This document shows positions 55,538 through 64,000 of a DNA stretch of 64,000 nt, in pieces (position 1 is the first letter of the stretch; the number at the start of each line of letters is the position of its first letter). Position numbers and translations under genes: made by a program. Source of the stretch: Saccharina japonica (Eukaryota; Sar; Phaeophyceae; Laminariales; Laminariaceae); assembly GCA_008828725.1 (NCBI GenBank), contig MEHQ01000194.1:216573-280572 (forward strand), given 5' to 3'. The notes under the pieces are model-generated. The model had not been told where the DNA came from, did no database searches, and saw only the letters and a list, made by a program, of their open reading frames with translations.

Positions 55538-55646
55538 TATTACGGAGGACCATAGTAAATAGGACCAAATTTTGTTAGTAAAAATAGGGATATATATAGT
55601 TTTTAGTGTGCACCGCAGGTCCTATTTACTATGGTCCCCCGTAATA
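55538..55646 (+). repeat. TIR element, family A, copy 7
   Basis: TATTACGGAGGACCATAGTA at the left and TACTATGGTCCCCCGTAATA at the right, an excellent inverted pair. 109 bp, bounded by TA. Confidence 0.85.
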
Positions 55647-57073
55647 CTACTAATCCTCAGCGCTTGGACGACACGCAAGGAAACCATCTTTTGTGCTGAA
55701 ATTATGTAGGACACAACTCTCTGCCTCGCGTAAGAAATCAAAGAGTTTCCTAACGCCCCAGGGAGGATCTTATCCAACCCCCATCCCCGGGGTTTCCAGG
55801 GGACAAGAAACTCTTAACTATAATTTCAGTGTGCTGTACTGCTGTAGTGCGAAGTTAATTGCACCGCTATTCTTGACCCCCCACGCAGCACTGTTTTTGA
55901 CCTTCGACTTGTTCGTCGAAAAAACAAAAGGAGATTTCGTCCGCTTGCCCGCCCAAGTCTAGGACCATGGCTACACCGCCAATGAAAAAAAACGGTTTTC
56001 GCCATAATATGTACGTTCGCTGGTTACATAGGGTTTCTGGTGGATATGTGTTCGTAATAACAGTAAATAGTAAGCTGAAGAAGTAGAGACCCAGAAAAAT
56101 GGGTTAGGGGGCAAATGATGATCCCGTGAGATAGTAAGGTACTACTGGACCCAAAGAAACGGCGGGCAAACGCTTGACCCCTTCAGGGCCGTACCCATGT
56201 TTGCGGAGGCAGTCTGCTTGAAATGGGGGGGGTGGTTTTTAATTTTGCTCCAGGAAAAGGGTTCAAAGCTCTGGATTCTTGTTTGCTGGCAGCAGTTTTT
56301 TTGTAGATAAAGGGGGATCTTGTTTGCAAAATCCTTGTTCTATTTCCAAGTCATTACGACCTGGTATATGTATGCGAAACGCCTACTCGTACGCGCGCCT
56401 ACTCGATAGAATATTTCCGATAGCTCCACCGTGGCCTTCACCCATTTAAAACTGAAAAACATGCCCCACATTAATTTCCAGTAGTATGTCCCAAAATTCG
56501 TGGGACCAGTTCTTAAGGGGTTAAGTACTGCCGCGTGCATACGAACTACACACTATATATGGTCAATGACGGCCGGCGTGAGCTTCGCACATATAATCAT
56601 TGGGGAGGAAGGCCATCGAATAGACATGAGCAACCCTATTATGCTGCTAGTTACAGCCAGGCGAGGCGCACGTCACGAAGGTAACTATACCACCAGAGCC
56701 AAGGCTTCGGGCGCTTTGTTGGTAAGACGATCGCCCTCACGCCACGCGCGCACACGTTGGTGTCGGTAGCCCGTGCCGTGATTGCACAACCTTCTTCGCG
56801 TGCCGCTTGATCGCCGCTCACTCACTCCTCTCATGACAACTCCACATGACAGCATGGAGCCCTCCGCTCCGTCCTCGAACCGGCTACATCCTCTCTCTGC
56901 CGGTTCTCTCTGCACCAGGTACTGGTGTGACATAAGGCGTTATCCATAGAGATCGGAAGTCAGGGGATGGGGGGGAACACTCTTGATAAAGCTTCTGTTG
57001 TCAGCCTCAACCTCTCTCCCTCCGGTCTGTTGGATGCACACCAAATGCACCTGGGGGGCTGGGGGGGGGGGGG
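55647..57073. other. Intergenic, no gene seen
   Basis: An inverted family E fragment lies near 56455-56525 (GTGGGACCAGTTCTTAAGGG). A GC-rich patch at 56640-56935 is open on minus (RVRAWREGDRLTNKAPEAL) without splice support. Confidence 0.3.
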
Positions 57074-57402
57074 TACGTTGAAGGCGGCAAACTGCACATA
57101 ATATAAATATTCGGATTATTATGTTGACGTTACAATTGTTCAAACCCCAATCCTGAGCCAACCATATCCAGCCCTGAACCTCCCTCCCCCCCCGCCCTCC
57201 CCCGAACAAACGGCTGGCATTCCCACCAGACAGTGTGTGGTGCTGTATGTACCAGGTACATACTATATACAGCTATATTGCTATTAACTACTACTACTAC
57301 TGCTACTTTCCTCTTCTTCAAGGCACTACTACTGCTGCTACTCGTACTTATTATTGCTACAGTATATATAGTAGCTGTTTGTTGTTCTTGTCATTTTTAT
57401 AA
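57074..57402. repeat. Left arm of a 330-bp inverted repeat
   Basis: The inverse of this segment lies at 61932-62258 with few changes, about 4.5 kb away. It includes GTTGACGTTACAATTGTTCA, a C-rich tract, TGTACCAGGTACATAC and short ACT tracts. Confidence 0.88.
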
Positions 57403-57559
57403 AAAGTATACCTACGTAGGATGTCGACCGATTCTTTGAAGGGTTTCACCTTGGATTTAGTTGGGGAAGGGTATACCTCATGCGAGAGTGGTCTCGGCCA
57501 CCGCTAGCAACAGGGACCCACGGCATACGCTTGGCTTTGTGGTTATGCACGTTCTGTCG

Positions 57560-57754
57560 TTACTCTTTTCGCGGACGAGAAGAAATCTCCATCGGCGGCG
57601 GTCGCTGTTGTTGCTTTCTCTGCCCTTGGGGTCTGTGTCTGGTGTGTGGAGAGTTTCTCGGTTTGAAATGCTCTATCCATTTTTTCAGCATTTCGTACTG
57701 CTTGTAGTCGCGTGCAAACACTATGGTGTGGATTATATACCCCAAGAGGGAGTA
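57560..57754 (-). CDS. Candidate last exon, basic C terminus
   Basis: 195 bases on minus from acceptor TTGTGCAG to a TAA stop. It reads YSLLGYIIHTIVFARDYKQY, EMLKKWIEHFKPRN and a Gln/Pro/Lys-rich end PMEISSRPRKE. Codon use resembles the large gene. No family is recognised and no upstream exon was found. A frame on the other strand is also open, so it is only a candidate. Confidence 0.35.
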   Translation of the reverse strand, partial: YSLLGYIIHTIVFARDYKQYEMLKKWIEHFKPRNSPHTRHRPQGQRKQQQRPPPMEISSRPRKE

Positions 57755-58298
57755 CTGCACAAGTTGTTTGCACAAACAAACACACTACAATAATAGTAGA
57801 ATCGTACGAAATATATGTATTATGTTATCTCGAACAATTTCATTGACCCGCACAAATCTGCTGGAACTCCCTGTACATGCAGCGTGCCGAGCAGCAGCTA
57901 ATTCCCACGCCCGCGTGAGGCACCATTAATTCCATGATCTAGCAACAGCACGACAGGCACAGGAGTGAGTCGATTACTATATACTGCTTCTACTATTACT
58001 ACAATATATAATATATACTCCTACCACAGCAGTAAAATGTTGCTGCCTGCACCACTGCTACAACAACAGCACTAAGCAATGCAAACCGCTCCTACTGCTC
58101 ACACTTCGACGACTTACTGTGGACGTACGCTACATGCCTACCATAGAGTGCACATGATTTTAGTGAAGGCTCCTCGCTTAAGGAGCTCTATATCATACCC
58201 CACCGAAACAATGTGGTTTTGGATAAAAAAACAGAAGTGCTACGTACCCAATGAACAACCTCCTCCTCCTGGCCTATCATAGTAACGATCCAACGAAA
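57755..58298. other. Intergenic, no gene seen
   Basis: AT-rich with CTACTAC-type tracts near 57985-58075. Confidence 0.4.
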
Positions 58299-58576
58299 GA
58301 CGCATGCTACGATAGAGGTGCACCATGTTTTTGCCTTCGAAGGGTGGTCACTTGAAGAGCTCTACACCTCACCCCAAGCTGATCATTAAGGGAGGAAAGT
58401 AAAAGTGCTGCGTACATATCTGATGAACAATCAATCCCATGGCCGAAGCAAACAAGAAACAATATTGCAACAAAATTATGACAGTCCGCCTGCTTTGGGT
58501 TAAGGAGCTCCATCACTCAGAAATCATTTTCCGCCAAAACGTGTTATCACTATCGTAGCGTACCGTAGCACGCGTC
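58299..58576 (-). repeat. TIR element, family B, copy 5 (inverted)
   Basis: GACGCATGCTACGATAGAGG at the left and CCGTAGCACGCGTC at the right. Inner phrases TGATCATTAAGGGAGGAAAG, CCCATGGCCGAAGCAAACAA match copy 3 in the inverse sense. Confidence 0.7.
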
Positions 58577-58623
58577 GTTAGTGTAAAATGAGGACAAGAA
58601 TGAGATTCTGACGATTTGGCCTA

Positions 58624-58845
58624 GGTTAAGGGCCCGTTTTAACGAAGAAGAAAAAAAATCGATTTGGAAAAATATATATTCAAATCCGCTTTTCATTGGT
58701 CAACACACGCACCAGCACCAAATATTAGGATCTTGGGGCATAACATTTGGTGCTGGTGCGTGTGTTGACCAATGAAAAGCGAACTTGAATATTATTTTTG
58801 GCAAATTGAATTTATTTTATACTCGTTAATTCGGGCCCTAAAGAG
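58624..58845. repeat. Large hairpin
   Basis: GCTTTTCATTGGTCAACACA (58688) and on to ACCAAAT pair perfectly for about 36 bp with 58748-58783, across a ~20-bp loop ATTAGGATCTTGGGGC. Weaker pairing continues outward to GGGCCCG (58631) and CGGGCCC (58832). Confidence 0.85.
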
Positions 58846-59231
58846 TCCGACCATGCAGAAAACGTTTCATCCAAAAAAAGGTATACCTTACACCATACAC
58901 CTCTATCGTAGTACGCGTCTGTTCTGTCCTGGGCTACCAATGAACACCCGGTACAAGCACGACCATTAATAACTACTGTACTGCATATTCGACCGAAAAT
59001 CCTCGGAGCCACAGTGTTGTATTTTTTTTTTTAAAATTTTCCGCAAAATAAGTATATATATTATATGTTGTGTGTGTGCAGGCAGCAGCAGCCTTCTCCG
59101 GGCGCATCGTCAGGTTTTCCATTTATTATTTGGTGCACGGCTTTTTTTCGGGAGATCTCCGTACAACCCCGAAAAGCAACCCATAAATACCCCCCAAACC
59201 GCCAACATATATTCGTATGATGTGATCGATC

Positions 59232-59502
59232 ATGAGGAGAACGCACATTCAAAAAAAGAAAAGATCCACACCAGCCAGTGCTTCAGCATCATTGTGGACG
59301 TTCACGGTGGTATCCTATTTAGCGTCGTCCTCTGTGCTCGGCTTGGACGGTGCCAGCCCACCGAAGGCAACACGTATGGTGCGGGGTCTGCTAAGGAGGA
59401 GTCTACGGGAGCGGCATGACACGCCTGTTCTCTTTTGGTCGAACAGGGTTAGGTGAGTTAAGAAACGGGCCCGTATATACCTACGAGAGCACGAATCACG
59501 CG

Positions 59503-59546
<44 letters not shown>

Positions 59547-59645
59547 GTTTACTGCTTACTGTACAGGTTGCCTCCGTTACTCTGTTCGGATCGCCCCCTA
59601 CACAAGACCATTATGATTGCTTGTGTTGCTCGGCTTTGCTGCTGA
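59232..59645 (+). CDS. Possible two-exon gene for a small secreted protein, copy 1
   Basis: Exon 1 59232-59452 ends at a strong donor AG/GTGAGT. Exon 2 59567-59645 follows acceptor CTTACTGTACAG and ends in TGA. The 99-residue product starts with basic MRRTHIQKKKRSTP, then SLWTFTVVSYLASSSVLGLD, like a signal peptide cut near the Ala/Ser part, then a basic C-terminal half. The intron holds a TAC microsatellite. No homologue is recognised; both copies keep the splice sites. Confidence 0.38.
59502..59544 (+). repeat. TAC microsatellite
   Basis: About fourteen ACT/TAC units in the proposed intron. The same tract is at 63000-63043 in copy 2. Confidence 0.92.
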
Positions 59646-59653
59646 TTCTGTAG

Positions 59654-59772
59654 CATTACGGAGGACCAGAGTAAATGGGACCAAATTTTGTTACTTAAAA
59701 AAGGTAAATATATAGGTTTTAATGTGTACCGTAGGTCCTATTTACTAGTGTTTACTATGGTGTCCCGTAATA
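59654..59772 (+). repeat. TIR element, family A, copy 8
   Basis: CATTACGGAGGACCAGAGTA at the left, TTTACTATGGTGTCCCGTAA at the right. A short duplication (TTTACTAGTG) lies inside the right arm. Confidence 0.8.
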
Positions 59773-60587
59773 GTAGTCGTTGCTGTATGCAACTTCTGCA
59801 TGTACTCTATATTGCCGACGGTTCTTGAGGGTGACGGTGGGATTTCAACATACAGTACGACGTAATGTAGTTACATACATGTATGTAGGATACCATCTCC
59901 TTATACAATGCATGGCAGGCGTTATAGCTAACGTAGGGCCCCTGCCTGGATGAGAGAATAAACTGAACGCCAGCAAGGAGTACCAGGTAAGCAACTACTA
60001 CTGCCTGCTGTTCAACCGTAGTACCAAGCAGCGTATTACACCCGAACAACACCCAACCAAGCGCCCGCTTGTCAGTAATAGTAGTAGTGGCCCGAGCAGA
60101 GCCAGCGACAACCTGCATAGCAGCAGTGAACACAAGTCAATAGTTGAGCACTATAGGCCGTTAATGCCGCGGGTCGCGGATCGGAAGCGTAAAGTTATGT
60201 ATATATATACGAAAATTCGGCGCGTTCCATATCATCAGGGAAGTTCCTCCGAACTTAACTCACTAATCGAGTCACAGCACCTTTCCCAAAGAAGACACTT
60301 TTTGTGGTGACAGTTCCGCGGACACGCAACCAAACAGCGACAACAGGCCCGATGACACGGCATAGATATAGATAGTGTAACGCAAAACGTTTAGGCATAG
60401 TTTTATGGTTCCCAGGCCATTTCGGAAGCGAGGCCACGTAGAAGAAGAGCAATTGATTCGCGAGAGCTGTCTGTTGGTTGTTTCTGGGGGTTTTTTCGCT
60501 TGGACCCTTCGTTGTGTTGCACGGCCACACCAGCCAGAAGAAGACGGCACCATGCCGGTCTCTCTGGTTTTAGGTGCTGCAAGATCC
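59773..60587. other. Rest of the duplicated segment, no gene seen
   Basis: AATAGTAGTAG tracts and short frames. Nothing supports a gene. Confidence 0.4.
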
Positions 60588-60895
60588 TACGAGCAACAAC
60601 AAATTCTGGTGTCCTGCGGCTCGTGGGGCCAGGGGTGGTGCGGTGGTGGTGATGGTCGTCGTTGTGGTGTTTGCTGGTGATGGTGGTGTTGTGTGTGTGC
60701 GATGATGGTCTTCCTCTTCTCGTCCGATCATCACCGTTGTTGCTCTACTGCCGAGAAATGTGGTCTTCACTTTCAACCCTTGACAGCCTTGAGATGCCGT
60801 GACTGTCACCAAACAACTAGTTTTTAGTGTGGAACATTCCACCCTACACCCTTGACAGCGCATGTTTTGCCTTGCTTGACATGTCTCCCGACATA
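60588..60895 (+). repeat. ~310-bp tandem repeat, unit 1
   Basis: Matches 61071-61387 at roughly 90%. Both run from TACGAGCAACAACAA through GGTGGTGATGGTCGTCGTTG and CAACCCTTGACAGCCTTGA to TGTCTCCCGACAT. CCTTGACAGC also occurs at 30552 in inverted context. Confidence 0.85.
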
Positions 60896-60903
60896 AAAAA
60901 AAA

Positions 60904-60926
60904 AGCAGCAGCAGCAGCAGCAGCAG
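60904..60926 (+). repeat. CAG microsatellite
   Basis: Seven AGC units directly after unit 1 of the tandem repeat. Confidence 0.85.
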
Positions 60927-61070
60927 TGTTCTGGAATATATGGCAAGCGCTGGTCTGGTGTACGGATGTATCATAAAAAAAAAAAAACATGCTGCTGCTG
61001 CTGAACGAGTGCGAACCAGGAACCACCACCAAACCACGGGACGAAGCCACCACCAACCACCACCAGCCAC

Positions 61071-61387
61071 TACGAGCAACAACAACTTCTGGTGCTCCTG
61101 CGGCTCGTGGGGCAGGGGTGGTGGCGGTGGTGGTGATGGTCGTCGTTGTGGTGGTTTGCTGGTGATGGTGGTGTCGTGTGCTGTGTGCGATGATGAGGTC
61201 TTCCTCTTCTCATCCGATCAAGTCACCGTGTTGCTCTACTGCCGAGAAATTTGACGTCTTTCAGTTCAACCCTTGACAGCCTTGACATGCCGTGACTGTC
61301 ACCAAACAACTAGTTTTTAGTGTGGAACACTCCACCCTACACCCTTGACAGCGCATGTTTTGCCTTGCTTGACGTGTCTCCCGACAT
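61071..61387 (+). repeat. ~310-bp tandem repeat, unit 2
   Basis: Partner of 60588-60895. This second unit lies outside the 60506 edge of the duplicated segment. Confidence 0.85.
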
Positions 61388-61635
61388 CTTTGCTTGAGAG
61401 CTTGAGCGCAGGGTTAAATAAAAAATCTCAGTGACAATTGTCACTGTGGTAACCAATTATGACAGTCAATACCGCCTAGCTCTCCGATCTCGGCACGGCT
61501 TTCGACACGAGCAGCACAGGACGGTCGGCACAAATAGCGGGCCTCTATCAGTCCCGAGCGTGTCTGAATCGGTTGAGTGTACGCGTCGCGCGCCAAACAA
61601 AAGCAAAGCGAACGAAGTGCGAAGTGCAGACGAAG

Positions 61636-61682
61636 TGCGAGGGACGTGCGAGGGACGTGCGAGGGACGTGCGAGGGACGGAC
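61636..61682 (+). repeat. 11-bp tandem repeat GTGCGAGGGAC, four units
   Basis: Four units in a row, perfect or nearly so. AAGTGCGAAGTGC directly precedes them. Confidence 0.9.
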
Positions 61683-61809
61683 AAACCTCAATATTAAGGA
61701 TTCTTTAAATAAAGCCACGCTGTGGCAGCTTTCAGAACTGTTTTTTGTCCGTTTGTGTCCGTTCGCGACCAGGGGGGTACACCCCCACGGGCAGATACCC
61801 AACCCATTA

Positions 61810-61810
61810 N
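61810..61810. other. Ambiguous base N
   Basis: The only N in the window. It falls at the first hairpin unit of 61811-61935 and close to the inverted-repeat arm, so it may mark an assembly join. Confidence 0.99.
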
Positions 61811-61935
61811 GAAGAGCATCTATTGATGCTCGAAGGGCTAGCGCCCTTCTCGCATCAATAGCTCCTCATTATGAAGAGCATCTATTGATGCTTCGAAGGG
61901 CTGCGCCCTTCTCAGCATCAATATCTCCTCATTAT
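61811..61935 (+). repeat. Two tandem hairpin units of about 62 bp
   Basis: Each unit has TATTGATGC, GAAGGGC, a 2-4 base centre, GCCCTTC and GCATCAATA, so it folds into a long stem. Units 61811-61872 and 61873-61935 differ at a few bases, mostly compensated or in the loop. Confidence 0.85.
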
Positions 61936-62258
61936 AAAAATGACAAGAACAACAAACAGCTACTATATACTGTAGAAATAATATGTACGAGTAGCAGCAG
62001 TAGTAGTGCCTTGAAGAAGAGGAAAGTAGCAGTAGTAGTAGTAGTTAATAGCAATATAGCTGTATATAGTATGTACCTGGTACATACAGCACCACACACT
62101 GTCTGGTGGGAATGCCAGCCGTTTGTTCGGGGGAGGGCGGGGGGGGAGGGAGGTTCAGGGCTGGATATGGTTGGCTCAGGATTGGGGTTTGAACAATTGT
62201 AACGTCAACATAATAATCCGAATATTTATATTATGTGCAGTTTGCCGCCTTCAACGTA
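61932..62258. repeat. Right arm of the 330-bp inverted repeat
   Basis: Inverse of 57074-57402. It ends exactly where duplicated-segment copy 2 begins. Confidence 0.88.
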
Positions 62259-62729
62259 ATTAGGATCTTGGGGCATAATATTTGGTGCTGGTGCGTGTGT
62301 TGACCAATGAAAAGCGGATTTGAATTTTATTTTTTCCTAATTGAATTTATTCCTTCTTCGTTAAAACGGGCCCTAAGGAGCCCCCTTCGTTCAGTTTTTT
62401 TTTCGGTCAAAAGTGCCACCTCGATCATAGTACGCGTCTGTCTGTCTGTGCTACAATGACACCCGATACACACGACCATTAATACTACTACTGCATACTT
62501 CGACGAAATCCTCGAGCTCACAGCTGTTGTTTTTTTTTTAATTTTTCAAATAGTATATATATGTATATGTGTGTGTGCGCAGGCAGCAGCCTTCTCCGGG
62601 CGCATCGTCAGGTTTTCCATTTATTATTTGGTGCACGGCTTTTTTTCGGGAGATCTCCGTACAACCCCGAAAAGCAACCCATAAATACCCCCCAAACCGC
62701 CAACATATATTCATATGATGTGATCGATC

Positions 62730-63000
62730 ATGAGGAGAACGCACATTCAAAAAAAGAAAAGATCCACACCAGCCAGTGCTTCAGCATCATTGTGGACGTT
62801 CACGGTGGTATCCTATTTAGCGTCGTCCTCTGTGCTCGGCTTGGACGGTGCCAGCCCACCGAAGACAACACGTATGGTGCGGGGTCTGCAAAGGAGGAGT
62901 CTACGGGAGCGGCATGACACGCCTGTTCTCTTTTGGTCGAACAGGGTTAGGTGAGTTAAGAAACGGGCCCGTATATACCTACGAGAGCACGAATCACGCG

Positions 63001-63044
<44 letters not shown>

Positions 63045-63143
63045 GTTTACTGCTTACTGTACAGGTTGCCTCCGTTACTCTGTTCGGATCGCCCCCTACA
63101 CAAGACCATTATGATTGCTTGTGTTGCTCGGCTTTGCTGCTGA
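62730..63143 (+). CDS. Possible two-exon gene for a small secreted protein, copy 2
   Basis: Exon 1 62730-62950 and exon 2 63065-63143, with the same donor, acceptor, phase and stop as copy 1. Two base differences from copy 1 in exon 1 change Ala to Thr and Leu to Gln. The signal-like N terminus is the same. Confidence 0.38.
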
Positions 63144-63151
63144 TTCTGTAG

Positions 63152-63270
63152 CATTACGGAGGACCAGAGTAAATGGGACCAAATTTTGTTACTTAAAAAA
63201 GGTAAATATATAGGTTTTAATGTGTACCGTAGGTCCTATTTACTAGTGTTTACTATGGTGTCCCGTAATA
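63152..63270 (+). repeat. TIR element, family A, copy 9
   Basis: Same as copy 8 within the duplicated segment, so it is not an independent insertion. Confidence 0.8.
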
Positions 63271-64000
63271 GTAGTCGTTGCTGTATGCAACTTCTGCATG
63301 TACTCTATATTGCCGACGGTTCTTGAGGGTGACGGTGGGATTTCAACATACAGTACGACGTAATGTAGTTACATACATGTATGTAGGATACCATCTCCTT
63401 ATACAATGTATGGCAGGCGTTATAGCTAACGTAGGGCCCCTGCCTGGATGAGAGAATAAACTGAACGCCAGCAAGGAGTACCAGGTAAGCAACTACTACT
63501 GCTGTTCAACCGTAGTACCAAGCAGCGTATTACACCCGAACAACACCCAACTAAGCGCCCGCTTGTCAGTAATAGTAGTAGTGGCCCGAGCAGAGCCAGC
63601 GACAACCTGCATAGCAGCAGTGAACACAAGTCAATAGTTGAGCACTATAGGCCGTTAATGCCGCGGGTCGCGGATCGGAAGCGTAAAGTTATGTATATAT
63701 ATACGAAAATTCGGCGCGTTCCATATCATCAGGGAAGTTCCTCCGAACTTAACTCACTAATCGAGTCACAGCACCTTTCCCAAAGAAGACACTTTTTGTG
63801 GTGACAGTTCCGCGGACACGCAACCAAACAGCGACAACAGGCCCGATGACACGGCATAGATATAGATAGTGTAACGCAAAACGTTTAGGCATAGTTTTAT
63901 GGTTCCCAGGCCATTTCGGAAGCGAGGCCACGTAGAAGAAGAGCAATTGATTCGCGAGAGCTGTCTGTTGGTTGTTTCTGGGGGTTTTTTCGCTTGGACC

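Larger units (their letters stand above)
58724..60506 (+). repeat. Direct segmental duplication, copy 1
   Basis: Matches 62259-64000 in the same orientation. From about 59075 on, identity is near 99%; before that the match is looser. It starts in the loop of the large hairpin. The window ends inside copy 2. Confidence 0.9.
62259..64000 (+). repeat. Direct segmental duplication, copy 2 (cut by window end)
   Basis: Partner of 58724-60506. It lacks the left half of the large hairpin, which is replaced by the inverted-repeat arm. Confidence 0.9.

Noticed and set aside
61573-62202. 209-codon frame crossing the N
   Set aside because: It includes the ambiguous base, two hairpin units and the inverted-repeat arm. 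It is a chance frame through repeats.

Overview
The window looks like nuclear DNA of a repeat-rich eukaryote. Its split genes use GT-AG introns of about 0.3 to 1.5 kb, exons are GC-rich and Ala/Ser/Arg-rich, and the spaces between them are AT-rich and full of short palindromic elements and microsatellites. A stramenopile, perhaps a brown alga, fits best. That rests on gene style and is not proven; no rRNA or organelle gene is present to settle it.

Left part (1-12.5 kb): no recognisable host gene. A young LTR retroelement lies at 1678-6896, with 417-bp LTRs that differ at about two positions and a 5-bp target duplication. It carries a Gag-like zinc-knuckle frame but no recognisable pol. To its right are unassigned sequence, a ~95-bp tandem repeat and a diverged ~310-360 bp satellite.

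Middle (12.5-25.1 kb, minus strand): one large gene. I joined ten exons in a consistent phase into a 1447-residue C-terminal portion of a polytopic membrane protein. It has about nine membrane spans, arranged as in the fungal FLC/TRP-like family, and an ~870-residue disordered cytoplasmic tail. The 5' end was not found. One intron uses a GC donor. The introns are loaded with MITEs, a 22-bp minisatellite, a 93-bp duplication and microsatellites.

Right part (25-64 kb): almost entirely repeats. There are tRNA-derived SINEs, at least four families of small terminal-inverted-repeat (TIR) elements, long-armed foldback elements, an array of ACTCGGAGTA palindromes and two GGTGCGGTTCGG minisatellites. 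Candidate exons lie at 41.36-41.95 kb (two that join in phase), 57.56-57.75 kb and a few weaker places. At the right edge a ~1.75 kb segment occurs twice in direct orientation. Near it are a 330-bp inverted repeat and the only N in the window (61810), so this part is either a real duplication or an assembly/haplotype artefact. Each copy carries a possible two-exon gene for a ~99-residue secreted protein.

A 9-base motif, TACCTGGTA/TACCAGGTA, occurs at about 23 places across the window, far more than chance predicts. No CRISPR array, rRNA, complete canonical tRNA or intact DNA transposase was seen.
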